From JBBSOK01 sp965219125 (GTDB lineage Bacteria > Bacteroidota > Bacteroidia > Flavobacteriales > Flavobacteriaceae), in contig CBDCMO010000002.1 in NCBI GenBank assembly GCA_965219125.1, positions 1,798,001 to 1,862,000 on the forward strand: a stretch of DNA of 64,000 nucleotides, read 5' to 3'. The position numbers and the translations under genes are program-made. This document shows, one piece after another, positions 1 through 9,033 of this stretch. The notes under the pieces were generated by a model that saw only the letters and a program-made list of their open reading frames with translations, did no database searches and was not told the origin of the DNA. Numbering within the stretch: the stretch's first letter is position 1; each line of letters opens with the position of its first letter.

Positions 1-12
1 TACATTTATATG

Positions 13-20
13 TACTTTTG
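13..20 (+). promoter_or_regulatory. -7 box of metG promoter
   Basis: TACTTTTG matches the flavobacterial -7 motif TAnnTTTG. It lies 39 bases before the metG ATG at 60. The -33 region falls outside the window. The box also lies in frame with a longer reading frame beginning at 18, which argues against any start codon upstream of 60. Confidence 0.6.
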
Positions 21-59
21 CGCTTGCTTGCTCATTTTGGTAAGCCTTCAAAAAATAGT

Positions 60-2288
60 ATGGCTCAAATTCAAGATAATTCTTCAACACCAATTAGATA
101 TACCATTACCGCCGCTTTGCCTTATACAAACGGCCCCGTTCACATTGGCCATTTGGCTGGCGTTTACGTGCCGGCAGATATTTATGCACGTTACCAACGA
201 CTTCAAAATAAGGATGTTGCTTTTATCTGTGGAAGCGATGAACACGGCGTTGCTATCACGTTGAAGGCTAAAAAAGAAGGAATTACACCGCAGGAAGTGG
301 TTGATAAATATCACGCAATCATCAAAAAAAGCTTTGAAGATTTCGGGATTTCTTTTGATAATTATTCGCGCACTTCGGCTGAAATCCATCATAAAACCGC
401 TTCGGAATTTTTTAAGAAAATGTACGATGCCGGACAATTTATTGAAGAAGTTACCGAACAATTATATGATGCCGAAGCAAACCAATTTTTAGCAGATCGC
501 TTTGTAGTTGGCACGTGCCCAAAATGTGGCTTTGAAGAAAGCTACGGCGATCAATGCGAAAACTGCGGTACGAGCCACAATGCAACAGATTTAATAAACC
601 CTAAAAGTGCTATTACAGGTGCTGTTCCAACGTTAAAAGAAACAAAACATTGGTTTTTGCCTTTAGATAAATATGAAGATTTTTTAAGGGAATGGATTCT
701 TGTTGACCATAAAAAAGATTGGAAAACCAACGTTTTTGGACAATGCAAAAGCTGGATTGATGACGGTTTGCGTCCACGTGCAGTAACCCGAGATTTAGAT
801 TGGGGAATTCCCGTACCCGTAAAAGGAGCAGAAGGGAAAGTACTCTATGTTTGGTTTGATGCACCAATCGGTTACATTTCTTCAACCAAGGAATGGGCCG
901 AAAGAGAAGGCAAAAATTGGGAAGATTATTGGAAGGACGAAGAAACAAAATTGCTTCATTTTATAGGAAAAGACAACATTGTTTTTCACTGCATTATTTT
1001 TCCGGCGATGCTGAAAGCCGAAGGAAGTTACATTCTTCCTAATAATGTTCCTGCAAATGAATTTTTGAATTTGGAAGGAAATAAAATATCAACCAGTAAA
1101 AATTGGGCAGTTTGGTTGCACGAATATTTAGAAGATTTTCCCAACCAACAAGATGTTTTGCGTTACACTTTGACTGCGAACGCTCCAGAAACAAAAGATA
1201 ACGATTTTACTTGGGCAGATTTTCAAGCCAGAAACAACAATGAATTGGTTGCCATCTTCGGAAATTTCATAAACCGAATAATGGTTTTAACCGATAAATA
1301 TTACGATGGAATAATTCCCGAACCAGCCGATTTTAAAGGTATTGACAAAAAAACATTGGCAGAATTAAAAGCATATCCTGCAATAATCGCAAGTTCGCTG
1401 GAACGCTACCGTTTTCGGGAAGCGCAAGGTGAATTAATGAATGTTGCCAGACTTGGAAACAAATATTTGGCAGACGAAGAACCTTGGAAAACAATTAAAA
1501 CAGACGAAGACCACACAAAAACGGTAATGTATGTTGCTTTACAAATCGCAACTGCTTTAGCTGTTTTGAGCGAACCGTTTTTGCCGTTTACTTCACAAAG
1601 GCTTAAATTGATGTTGGGCTTCGGCTCGGCTCAGTCACCTAAAAATATTGACGATTTATCGGGAGTTCGGTCTCCGAGCGGAGCCGAGGAGCAATTAACT
1701 TGGCAACAACTTTCAAAAACCTCAGAACTTATAAAACCCGGGCACAAAATAGGAACGGCAGAACTACTTTTCAGCAAAGTTGAAGATGAGCAGATTGGAG
1801 CACAATTAGAAAAATTACAAAAAACTAAAATGGATAATAAACAAGAAAAAGCTCAAAACGAGCCGACTGAAAACGGGCAAAACGATTTAGAAATTCCTTC
1901 GGCTGAAAAAGCTTCGGAATTTTTATCGCAGAAAGAAACTATTCAATACGAAGATTTTGCAAAACTGGATATACGTGTCGGGACAATTTTAGAAGCTGAA
2001 AAAATGCCAAAAGCAGATAAGCTTTTAGTCCTAAAAATTGATACGGGAATTGATGTAAGAACGATTGTTTCTGGCATTGCAGAAAGTTTTACGGCGGAGG
2101 AAATAATAGGTAAAAAAGTTACCGTTTTAGTAAATCTCGCACCACGAAAATTGCGCGGAGTTGAAAGCCAGGGAATGATTTTAATGACAGAAAACGCCGA
2201 AGGAAAATTGGTTTTTGTAAATCCAGATGTTGAGCACAGCCGAAATACAGATGAATTGGATGTTGAAAACGGAGCTACAATAAATTAA
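60..2288 (+). CDS. metG: Methionyl-tRNA synthetase
   Basis: Charges initiator and elongator tRNA-Met with methionine in the cytoplasm. The 742-residue protein has the class I HIGH motif at residues 28-31, a zinc knuckle built from two CxxC pairs (CPKC and CENC), the KMSKS-type loop seen as KISTSK, and a C-terminal EMAP/OB-fold tRNA-binding domain beginning near IQYEDFAKLDIRVGTI. The ATG at 60 (MAQIQDN) is chosen because the longer in-frame start at 18 overlaps the promoter box. Oddity: residues about 519-544, between the anticodon-binding domain and the C-terminal domain, are encoded by two inverted copies of a dispersed palindromic repeat. They read as a low-conservation insert that keeps frame. 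Confidence 0.96.
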   Translation: MAQIQDNSSTPIRYTITAALPYTNGPVHIGHLAGVYVPADIYARYQRLQNKDVAFICGSDEHGVAITLKAKKEGITPQEVVDKYHAIIKKSFEDFGISFDNYSRTSAEIHHKTASEFFKKMYDAGQFIEEVTEQLYDAEANQFLADRFVVGTCPKCGFEESYGDQCENCGTSHNATDLINPKSAITGAVPTLKETKHWFLPLDKYEDFLREWILVDHKKDWKTNVFGQCKSWIDDGLRPRAVTRDLDWGIPVPVKGAEGKVLYVWFDAPIGYISSTKEWAEREGKNWEDYWKDEETKLLHFIGKDNIVFHCIIFPAMLKAEGSYILPNNVPANEFLNLEGNKISTSKNWAVWLHEYLEDFPNQQDVLRYTLTANAPETKDNDFTWADFQARNNNELVAIFGNFINRIMVLTDKYYDGIIPEPADFKGIDKKTLAELKAYPAIIASSLERYRFREAQGELMNVARLGNKYLADEEPWKTIKTDEDHTKTVMYVALQIATALAVLSEPFLPFTSQRLKLMLGFGSAQSPKNIDDLSGVRSPSGAEEQLTWQQLSKTSELIKPGHKIGTAELLFSKVEDEQIGAQLEKLQKTKMDNKQEKAQNEPTENGQNDLEIPSAEKASEFLSQKETIQYEDFAKLDIRVGTILEAEKMPKADKLLVLKIDTGIDVRTIVSGIAESFTAEEIIGKKVTVLVNLAPRKLRGVESQGMILMTENAEGKLVFVNPDVEHSRNTDELDVENGATIN
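1616..1688. repeat. Inverted pair of palindromic repeats inside metG
   Basis: The left copy (1616-1639) starts GGGCTTCGGCTC and ends CTCAGTCACC. The right copy (1665-1688) is its approximate reverse complement (CGAGCGGAGCCGAG). The two enclose about 25 bases. The same family occurs between genes at 6625-6650 and inside another gene at 49059-49084. The segment is read through in frame. Confidence 0.7.
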
Positions 2289-2294
2289 AAAGTT

Positions 2295-2864
2295 ATGATG
2301 GATCCCAAGGATTATTTTTTTGATTTATGGCGAATCTTCTTTGGGGATTATAGTATTTGGATTTATCTAGAAATACTCATTCGCGTAGTAATAATAATGT
2401 CTTACACTATGCTAATAATAAAATTTATTGGCAAACGTGCGGTAGGAACTATAGACAGCGCAGACGTCCTAATTATAATTGCAATGGGTAGTTGTGTGGG
2501 AGATGTTATGTTTTATCCTTCAGTTCCGCTTGTAATTAGTTTGGCTGTTATAACATTAATCGGGCTGCTTCAGCACGCTTACACTTCTTTGTCAGTTAAA
2601 TATGAAAGTGTTAGAAAAAAACTTAAGCCAAGAATTGTGAAAATTGTTGAAAATGGCGTTTTGCTGGAGAAAAATTTCAAAAGTGATAATATTGATAAAA
2701 ATGAAGTTTTGATGTTGCTTAGAGAAAAAGAAATTCATTTTCTTTCTGAAATTGAACACGCCTACTTTGAAGCAAACGGAACCGTAAGCGTTTTCAAGTA
2801 TAAAAATTTCGAAGAAAAAAATTCTATCCTACCAGAAGATATTGATGATATTTCAATAAATTAA
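2295..2864 (+). CDS. DUF421 family (YetF/YcaP-like) membrane protein
   Basis: A 189-residue protein with N-terminal membrane helices (about residues 22-45 and 55-95), followed by a soluble domain. The segment IKFIGKRAVGTIDSADVLIIIAMGS is typical of the DUF421 family, as is the later pattern in which a loop carries LLREKEIHFLSEIEHAYFE. The molecular function of the family is not established. The gene starts 6 bases after the metG stop and may be cotranscribed with it. The start may be the ATG at 2295 or the next codon at 2298. Confidence 0.85.
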   Translation: MMDPKDYFFDLWRIFFGDYSIWIYLEILIRVVIIMSYTMLIIKFIGKRAVGTIDSADVLIIIAMGSCVGDVMFYPSVPLVISLAVITLIGLLQHAYTSLSVKYESVRKKLKPRIVKIVENGVLLEKNFKSDNIDKNEVLMLLREKEIHFLSEIEHAYFEANGTVSVFKYKNFEEKNSILPEDIDDISIN

Positions 2865-2980
2865 AATACTTTGAAAAGTGTGAATTTTCAATTATTTTAA
2901 TCTAATTGAATCATCCCAAATTATTTGAATTGAATAAATTCTACCAATGAAAAAGTTGCTAAACTTTATTGCTTTCGGAA

Positions 2981-3183
2981 ATCGTTAATAACACCACCAA
3001 TTTTGGATGTTTTGTGTATATCGGAATTAAAGAAAGCGGCTTGATTTACATATCCAATCTTTAAGATTCATTGTCTCAGATGTTAGTGGATATGTTCATC
3101 TGCCACAGCAAATTATTATAAAGGTTTTACATGTTGATGTTTCGCGCAAACACATTCAATTAAAATTGCCTATTTTAAATTGA
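2981..3183 (+). pseudogene. Remnant of a Tex-like S1 RNA-binding domain
   Basis: The stretch between 2865 and 3252 has no intact gene. From 2981 one frame reads IVNNTTNFGCFVYIGIKESG and continues to ISNL before a stop. After a frame change, 3076-3183 reads on with IIIKVLHVDVSRKHIQLKL and then a TGA. Together these resemble the C-terminal S1 domain of the Tex transcription accessory protein (GAFVDIG..., KVLEVD..RKRIQL). No start codon, and nothing of the rest of Tex, is visible upstream. I read it as a decayed 3' fragment, probably left by duplication or rearrangement. Confidence 0.7.
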
Positions 3184-3252
3184 ATTTTTTTTTCTGTTAT
3201 TTTCTTACGGGTTTCGATATATTGCTTACTTAAACCAGAAAACATTAAAATA

Positions 3253-3840
3253 ATGAAAAAAATTTTACTTTCAATTACTTCAATTTTATTTGCTACAACA
3301 TTTTCTTTTTCACAAGAAAGAGATAAAGGCGATATTGAATTAATACCTAATATTGGTTATTCTGTAGCAATGGTTTTTGGTGAAGATGCGCCAGATTTAG
3401 AGCCAATTTCAAGCATACAGTTTGGTGTTTTGGGAGATTATTATTTAAACGATCGCTGGAGTCTCCGTTCCGGTATTTCATATTTTACAATGGGTTCATC
3501 AACGCCATATACAGAATTGGAATTAAATTATCTTACAATCCCTCTTAATGCAAATTGGCATTTTGGAAGTGAACGTCACTGGAATTTAAATTTCGGCGTG
3601 AGTCCTCAATTTCTTCTGAAGGCCACGGCCGATAATATGGACGTTAAGGAATTTTACAAAGATTTTCAAATAGCTTTTTCGTACGGAATAGGTTATAAAA
3701 TTGAAGTTTCCGAAACATTTGGAATTTTAATTGATTTACAAGGATTAATAGGAATAACAAATAATCTAGAAGATTCAACAGGCATAAGACGCAATAATGC
3801 TGGCGGAAGTATTAATGTTGGTGGGGTTATTGTTTTGTAA
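3253..3840 (+). CDS. Outer membrane beta-barrel protein
   Basis: A 195-residue protein with a Sec signal peptide (MKKILLSITSILFATTFSFSQ, cut near residue 21). Alternating amphipathic strands follow, such as WSLRSGISYFTMGS, LTIPLNANWHFGSERHWNLN and AFSYGIGYKIEVSETFGI. This is the pattern of the small Bacteroidota porin-family beta-barrel (PF13568 type). Function unknown. It is followed 72 bases later by another secreted protein on the same strand. Confidence 0.75.
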   Translation: MKKILLSITSILFATTFSFSQERDKGDIELIPNIGYSVAMVFGEDAPDLEPISSIQFGVLGDYYLNDRWSLRSGISYFTMGSSTPYTELELNYLTIPLNANWHFGSERHWNLNFGVSPQFLLKATADNMDVKEFYKDFQIAFSYGIGYKIEVSETFGILIDLQGLIGITNNLEDSTGIRRNNAGGSINVGGVIVL

Positions 3841-3912
3841 ATTTTTACATCATTCAATCCATAGAAAACAAAAAAAATAAATTTTTTACAATTAAAGTAA
3901 AAAATAGAATTT

Positions 3913-4545
3913 ATGAAAATAATATTTTTAACTTTTTTAGTAATCTTAATTCCCAATTTTCTAAGTGCTCAAGATTTTACTAGCAAAGACAGTATTATGA
4001 TTGAGGTTGTTAAGGTGAAGAATGCGCCAAAACTTTTTTATGCGCAACAAAATGTAAAAATAAAACAGGATGGTGTTACTAAAATAATGATCAAAACAAA
4101 AATAGCTTCGGAAGCAAAGAAAGTTATTGATATAAACCCATTTTGTTTGTTAGATACTGTGAATAAAATAAGATATAAATTGCTGGAATTTGTAGCCTAC
4201 AAACCAGTTTCTATTGGCTTTTCAACTTATGGGGCGAAAGAGCTAATGAAAACAGAATTTTTAAGAAAAAACGGTAAGAAATATCCCGATTTTCCAACTT
4301 ATGATCCGAGTATAAAAGATACTTTTTATGAGTATCGGTTTGATGGTTATACTAATTTAGTGAGTAAAATTAATTTTGGTATGAAGAAAAAACCAAAACT
4401 TTCCGAAATATATTATGCACCTATAAAAATGCATTCGTTCACGGGCGATATCTTTTTCGCAATTCAAAAATTTGCACAAAAACCGTTTTTTCAATTATAT
4501 TATGGTAACGAAAAAGTAGCGGACGTTGATATTCAATTGGAATAG
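3913..4545 (+). CDS. Secreted protein of unknown function
   Basis: A 210-residue protein with a clear signal peptide (MKIIFLTFLVILIPNFLSAQ, cleavage after SAQ) and a mixed, Lys-rich mature part. No catalytic motif, lipobox or membrane helix is visible after the signal. I do not recognise the family. It is probably periplasmic or at the outer membrane. A real gene is supported by codon use like that of its neighbours and by the intact signal peptide. Confidence 0.65.
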   Translation: MKIIFLTFLVILIPNFLSAQDFTSKDSIMIEVVKVKNAPKLFYAQQNVKIKQDGVTKIMIKTKIASEAKKVIDINPFCLLDTVNKIRYKLLEFVAYKPVSIGFSTYGAKELMKTEFLRKNGKKYPDFPTYDPSIKDTFYEYRFDGYTNLVSKINFGMKKKPKLSEIYYAPIKMHSFTGDIFFAIQKFAQKPFFQLYYGNEKVADVDIQLE

Positions 4546-4692
4546 CAATTTGGCAAGAAAATGAAATTTGCCTTTTAGATATAAGTGCTGTTTAAAATAT
4601 GAAATGCTATACATTGTAATTTTATGATTTACGGAAGGCTAAAAATAAATTAGGAATTCTTCTACTATTTAGAAAAAAAAGAATTTAAACTC

Positions 4693-4700
4693 TACTTTTG
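4693..4700 (+). promoter_or_regulatory. -7 box of EamA transporter promoter
   Basis: TACTTTTG fits TAnnTTTG and sits 27 bases before the ATG at 4728. A TTG at 4698 that could open a longer frame is part of this promoter box, so it is not a likely start codon. Confidence 0.6.
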
Positions 4701-4727
4701 TCAGCTTTTAAAAAAGTTTTTTTTAAT

Positions 4728-5609
4728 ATGGCAAAGCCAAGAATCGCCCTAATAATTGGGATAATCTGTATTTCCATCTTCCCTATTTTGGTAAAACTAA
4801 GTCTTACGCCAGGATTAATTTCGGCTTTTTATAGAATGGCTATTGCTTCTGTCGTGTTGGTTCCGCTTGCACTATTTACAAAAAAATTAAAAATTCCATC
4901 CGCCAAAGTGCTTTTTCTTTGTGTTATCTGCGGTCTTATATTTGGATTGGATGTTGGGGTTTGGAATATTGCAATTCAAGAAAGTACAGCAACGCAAGCT
5001 ACATTATTAACCAATCTTTCGCCCGTTTGGGTTGGAGTAGGCGCTTTTTTCTTTTTGAAAAACAAACCGACCACTAACTTTTGGATTGGTACAGTAATAG
5101 CCATTTTTGGAATGATAACCTTGGTTGGTTTTCAATTTTTCGCAAAACTGGATTTTGATTTGGCTTTTACATTTGCCGTACTTTCAGGAGTTTTATACGC
5201 CGTTTATATGCTTGTAAGCAAAGCTGTTTTACGGGAAATTGAAGTGATCACTTTTATAACCATCAGCACATTTTTCTCAGCCGTAATATTGGGTATTTTA
5301 AGTTTCGCTTTGAGAGAGCCGTTTTCGGGATTTAGTGATATGGGTTGGTTGGTATTAGTAATTCAAGGTCTTGTTTGCCAATTGCTAGCTTGGTTTTTAA
5401 TAAGTTATGCAACACAGCATATGAAGGCAACAAGGGTTTCAGTAAGTTTATTGGGGCAAGCGGTTTTGGCCGCAATCCTAGCGTGGCTTTTTATAGATGA
5501 AGAAATAAATTTGCAAATGATAATTGGTGGCCTTATTCTGTTATTCGGAATTAGAATTACATTTTTAACCAAGCAATTAAAGTTGAAAACAATATTTTCA
5601 AAAGTTTGA
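4728..5609 (+). CDS. EamA-family (DMT superfamily) transporter
   Basis: About 293 residues forming ten predicted membrane helices in two EamA repeats (roughly residues 5-135 and 150-285). The first repeat contains LSLTPGLISAFYRMAIASVVLVPLA and the second repeat LYAVYMLVSKAVLREIE. It is likely an inner-membrane exporter or importer of small metabolites; the substrate cannot be told from sequence. ATG 4728 (MAKPRIAL) is preferred over an upstream TTG that belongs to the promoter. The deacetylase gene follows 11 bases downstream. Confidence 0.88.
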   Translation: MAKPRIALIIGIICISIFPILVKLSLTPGLISAFYRMAIASVVLVPLALFTKKLKIPSAKVLFLCVICGLIFGLDVGVWNIAIQESTATQATLLTNLSPVWVGVGAFFFLKNKPTTNFWIGTVIAIFGMITLVGFQFFAKLDFDLAFTFAVLSGVLYAVYMLVSKAVLREIEVITFITISTFFSAVILGILSFALREPFSGFSDMGWLVLVIQGLVCQLLAWFLISYATQHMKATRVSVSLLGQAVLAAILAWLFIDEEINLQMIIGGLILLFGIRITFLTKQLKLKTIFSKV

Positions 5610-5620
5610 AACATTAATAA

Positions 5621-6619
5621 ATGCTCAAAATAGCGTTCCATCCCATTTACAAATACCAATTGCCTGAAGGACATCGGTTTCCAATGGAAAAATATGAATT
5701 GTTGCCTCAGCAATTACTACTTGAAGGGACAGTTACTGAAGAAAACTTTTTTGAGCCTGAAATTCTTTCAAAAGAAAACATTTTAGCGGTTCACACAAAA
5801 GAATATTTTGAAAGTTTGCTGAATCTTTCTATTGAAAAAAGTGCGGCGCGAAAAATTGGATTTCCGCTTTCCGAAACACTTGTAAAAAGAGGGAGATATA
5901 TTTCGCAAGGAACAATTGATTGTTGCGAATATGCCTTAAAATACGGCATTTCAATGAATATTGCCGGCGGAACACATCATTCTTACAGCGATCACGGCGA
6001 AGCTTTTTGTTTGTTAAACGATCAAGCGATTGCTTGTCGATATTTATTGAAAAGGTATAGTAATGAAATAAATTCAGTTGCTTCGGATTCAGATGGTATT
6101 CTCGTTAATTCTGGAATTTCCTACGAGCAGATTGCTTCTCGAGCTCGCAATTGGGTTATCAATAAAATTTTGATTGTAGATTTGGATGTGCACCAAGGAA
6201 ACGGAACTGCAAAGATTTTTGAAAATGACGATTTCGTTTTTACATTTTCAATGCACGGCGCGGGTAATTATCCTTTCAAAAAAGAGAAAAGTGATTTGGA
6301 TATCGCCGTTCCCGACGGAAGTGGCGATGAAGTTTATTTAAAAATTTTAAAAGAAACATTACCCAAATTAATCGAAGAACAAAAACCAGATTTTATATTC
6401 TATTTGGCAGGAGTAGATATTTTAGAAACCGATAAACTCGGAAGATTAAACTGTACGGTTACAGGTTGCAAAGAACGCGACCGTTTTGTTTTGCAGACTT
6501 GTAAAGATTTAAATATTCCAGTACAAGTTAGTATGGGCGGCGGTTATTCACCCGAAATAAAAACAATTATTGAAGCCCACGCAAATACATTTAGAGTTGC
6601 GCAACAAATTTTCTTTTGA
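5621..6619 (+). CDS. Histone deacetylase-fold hydrolase with in-frame insert
   Basis: A 332-residue arginase/deacetylase-fold enzyme expected to remove acetyl groups from small amides or protein lysines. Visible active-site elements are GGTHH (tandem His at 119-120), the metal ligands D189 and H191 in DLDVHQGNG, and D266 in GVDILETDKLG. C-terminal SMGGGYSPEIKTIIEAHANTFR is typical of the bacterial class. Oddity: residues about 145-180 (YSNEINSV through ARNWVI) interrupt the usual short step from LLNDQAIA to KILIVDLDVHQG. The DNA of this segment contains a dispersed palindrome (6128-6153). The insert keeps frame and lies just before the metal-binding strand. Probably cotranscribed with the upstream transporter. 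Confidence 0.88.
   Translation: MLKIAFHPIYKYQLPEGHRFPMEKYELLPQQLLLEGTVTEENFFEPEILSKENILAVHTKEYFESLLNLSIEKSAARKIGFPLSETLVKRGRYISQGTIDCCEYALKYGISMNIAGGTHHSYSDHGEAFCLLNDQAIACRYLLKRYSNEINSVASDSDGILVNSGISYEQIASRARNWVINKILIVDLDVHQGNGTAKIFENDDFVFTFSMHGAGNYPFKKEKSDLDIAVPDGSGDEVYLKILKETLPKLIEEQKPDFIFYLAGVDILETDKLGRLNCTVTGCKERDRFVLQTCKDLNIPVQVSMGGGYSPEIKTIIEAHANTFRVAQQIFF
6128..6153. repeat. Palindromic repeat inside the deacetylase gene
   Basis: CAGATTGCTTC...CTCGCAATTG matches the copies at 11680-11703 and 30920-30946, which lie between genes. This resembles the repeat based on ATTGCGAG...GAAGCAATCT that is common in many bacteria. Here it is read in frame and adds residues to the protein. Confidence 0.65.
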
Positions 6620-6624
6620 ATTAT

Positions 6625-6650
6625 GGGCACTTCGGCTTCGCTCAGTGACC
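6625..6650. repeat. Palindromic repeat after the deacetylase gene
   Basis: A 26-base imperfect palindrome (GGGCACTTCGG...CTCAGTGACC) starting 6 bases after the stop codon, followed by GTTTTTT. It differs at one base from the copy at 49059-49084. With the T run it could also serve as a terminator. Confidence 0.7.
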
Positions 6651-6711
6651 GTTTTTTAATGTGTTTAAGTAAAAATCCAAATGTACTGATGAATATTTTT
6701 TGGTCTATAAG

Positions 6712-6894
6712 ATGATGAAGAAGAAAAAAGAAAAATCTGAAAAGAAAGCAGATTTTAAAGAAGAATGCTGCGAAAAATACCTGAAAAAAGGAGAAGAAAA
6801 GCGCTGCAAACGCTGTCCGTGTTTTGATTTGAAAGAAGTTCAAAGATTAAAACGGTTTAAAAATATAGAATTAGATATTGAAAACAAATTTTAA
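6712..6894 (+). CDS. Small Lys/Cys-rich protein
   Basis: About 60 residues, with start ATG at 6712 or the adjacent ATG at 6715 (MKKKKEKSEKK). The centre carries a cysteine cluster (EECCEKYLKKGEEKRCKRCPCFD) with six Cys that could bind a metal, flanked by basic helices. The Cys pattern and conserved-looking core suggest a genuine small family of Bacteroidota. No function can be assigned. It lies 22 bases from the convergent recQ stop codon. Confidence 0.6.
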   Translation: MMKKKKEKSEKKADFKEECCEKYLKKGEEKRCKRCPCFDLKEVQRLKRFKNIELDIENKF

Positions 6895-6916
6895 ATTTCA
6901 TTTCATTTCAATTCAA

Positions 6917-9028
6917 CTATAAATAAAATCCCATTTTAATTTTCCAATAGGGTATTTTTTCTTCAAAATATTCGAAGTATGGTTTTAAACCTTCGGGATT
7001 TTTGAGTATTTTTTGTGCTTTTTTTATTGTCTCAATTTCTTCGGAAGTAATAAAATGAAGCAAATCTATATCACTTCCGGTTTCTTTCAATTTCAGAAAA
7101 TGCCCATAAATTGTATTTTCACTTAAGCCGCGCTGTTCTGCAATATCTGCAACCGAAATATTTTCTTTGAAGAACATATTATAACTCTTCACTTCGGTTG
7201 AAAGATCACTTTTTTCAATATCGAAATGCCTATTGATAACTTTCAAAAAATCGTCACCATATTTGTTCAGTTTAGCTTCGCCAACTCCTAAAATTTCAGC
7301 AAATTCGTCGTGGTTTCGTGGTTTTTTCTGTTCCATATCTTCCAAAGAAGCATCACTGAAAACAATATATGCCGGAACGCCCAAATCTTGCGCTAATTTT
7401 GTGCGCAGTACTTTAAGCTTATCAAAAAGTTCAGCTCTCTTTTTCGGAGCTGCTTTTACCGCTTTTACAACTTCAACTTCTTGAATAATATTTGCCAAAC
7501 GCACTTTTTTACCCTTAAACAAAATTTCATTTGCTGAAGGCGTAAGCATTAATCTATTATTTTCATGAAAACGGATTTCCAAAACACCTTGATTTAATAG
7601 CTGAATTGCATATTGCTGCAAATCGCGCCAAGCAACATCTTTTGCTGCACCGAATGTTTTAATGTTTTGATAACCTTTGTCATAAACCTGCGCATTTTGT
7701 GAGCCACGAAGCACATCTAAAACCATTCCCAAAGCTTCTTGTTCGCGTAAACGTGTAACGGCAGAACATACTTTTTGTGCAATCAATGTACCGTCAAAAT
7801 ATTTCGGTGGTGTTTTGCAGACATCGCAATTGCCGCAATCTTCAACAAGATGTTCGCCGAAATAACCGAGTAACGCTTTTCGTCTGCAACTCAAGGCTTC
7901 GGCATATTGTTGCATCCGTTCTAATTTTGCCAATTGAAAAGCTTCCGTTTCGGTACCTTCAGTAAATTTTCGAAGCATAATTACATCGGCAAAACTGTAA
8001 AATAATATGGTGTGTGCGGGAAAGCCATCGCGACCACTTCGGCCGATTTCCTGATAATAACCGTCAATATTTTTTGGCATATTATAATGAATAACCCAAC
8101 GCACATTGCTTTTGTCGATTCCCATTCCAAAGGCAATTGTTGCAACAATAATTGGCATTTCATCACTCAAAAAACTTTCTTGAATTGTACTTCTTTCTTC
8201 AGAAGTTAAACCAGCGTGATATGCTTGTGCCTTATACCCTTTTGTAGAAAGCATAGTCGCTAACTTTTCGGTGCTTTTTCGGCTAAGGCAATAAATTATG
8301 CCACATTCTTTTTTGTGGATTTTTAGGAAATCGAGAATTTGCTTATTCCTGTTTTGACCAGGACGAACATCTAAAAATAAATTTGGTCTATCAAAAGAAG
8401 ATATAAAAGTTTTAGCTTCCGGAATTAAAAGTTGTCTGCCAATATCTTCACGAGTTGCGTGGTCTGCAGTTGCCGTTAGCGCAATTAATGGAACATTTGG
8501 AAATTGTTGTTTTAAACTACTAAGTTGCGTATAGGCCGGCCTAAAATCGTGTCCCCAACTGCTAATGCAATGCGCTTCGTCTATGGCAAAAAGGCTGATT
8601 TCAATATTCTTCAACACGAAATTTAATTGTGGTAAACTTTCTGGCGCAACGTAAAGTAATTTTAAGTTCCCTTCTTGTAAATCTTTTAAAACCTGTTGCT
8701 GAACTTCCTGCGGTTGTGAACTATTGTAAAATTCCGCCGCAACGCCGTTTGCTTGCAAGGCATCAACTTGGTCTTTCATCAATGCTATTAATGGTGAAAT
8801 TACAATTGCAGTTCCATCTAAAACCAAAGCTGGTAATTGAAAACACAACGATTTACCACCACTCGTTGGCATAATGGCAATTGTCCCCGATTTTGTGTTT
8901 GGAATTTCTTTTTGGGCTAAAACACTGCTTATTATTTCGGCTTGGTTTGGACGAAATTCGTCAAAACCGAAGTGGGTTTTTAGGGTAGATTTTATGTCTT
9001 TAACGGGATTTTGCGTGGTTGTGTTCAT
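6917..9028 (-). CDS. recQ: ATP-dependent DNA helicase RecQ
   Basis: A 703-residue 3'-5' DNA helicase of recombinational repair. Visible: Walker A as PTSGGKS, motif II DEAH in FAIDEAHCISSWGHDF, motif VI QEIGRSGRDG, RecQ zinc-binding cysteines in CRRKALLGYFGEH and CGNCDVC, winged-helix RQC domain, an HRDC domain (near YIVFSDASLEDM), and a C-terminal helix-turn-helix (VADIAEQRGLSENTIYGH) as in longer Bacteroidota RecQ. Start is set at MNTTTQ (9028). The open frame extends to 9133, but its first 35 codons run through a hairpin repeat and a promoter box and do not look like protein. The -7 box is only 5 bases upstream, so the message may be leaderless. Confidence 0.95.
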   Translation of the reverse strand: MNTTTQNPVKDIKSTLKTHFGFDEFRPNQAEIISSVLAQKEIPNTKSGTIAIMPTSGGKSLCFQLPALVLDGTAIVISPLIALMKDQVDALQANGVAAEFYNSSQPQEVQQQVLKDLQEGNLKLLYVAPESLPQLNFVLKNIEISLFAIDEAHCISSWGHDFRPAYTQLSSLKQQFPNVPLIALTATADHATREDIGRQLLIPEAKTFISSFDRPNLFLDVRPGQNRNKQILDFLKIHKKECGIIYCLSRKSTEKLATMLSTKGYKAQAYHAGLTSEERSTIQESFLSDEMPIIVATIAFGMGIDKSNVRWVIHYNMPKNIDGYYQEIGRSGRDGFPAHTILFYSFADVIMLRKFTEGTETEAFQLAKLERMQQYAEALSCRRKALLGYFGEHLVEDCGNCDVCKTPPKYFDGTLIAQKVCSAVTRLREQEALGMVLDVLRGSQNAQVYDKGYQNIKTFGAAKDVAWRDLQQYAIQLLNQGVLEIRFHENNRLMLTPSANEILFKGKKVRLANIIQEVEVVKAVKAAPKKRAELFDKLKVLRTKLAQDLGVPAYIVFSDASLEDMEQKKPRNHDEFAEILGVGEAKLNKYGDDFLKVINRHFDIEKSDLSTEVKSYNMFFKENISVADIAEQRGLSENTIYGHFLKLKETGSDIDLLHFITSEEIETIKKAQKILKNPEGLKPYFEYFEEKIPYWKIKMGFYL

Positions 9029-9033
9029 TGGTG

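Noticed and set aside
4698..4727. TTG start extending the EamA protein by ten residues
   Set aside because: The TTG is the last part of the promoter -7 box and the added residues are not family-like.
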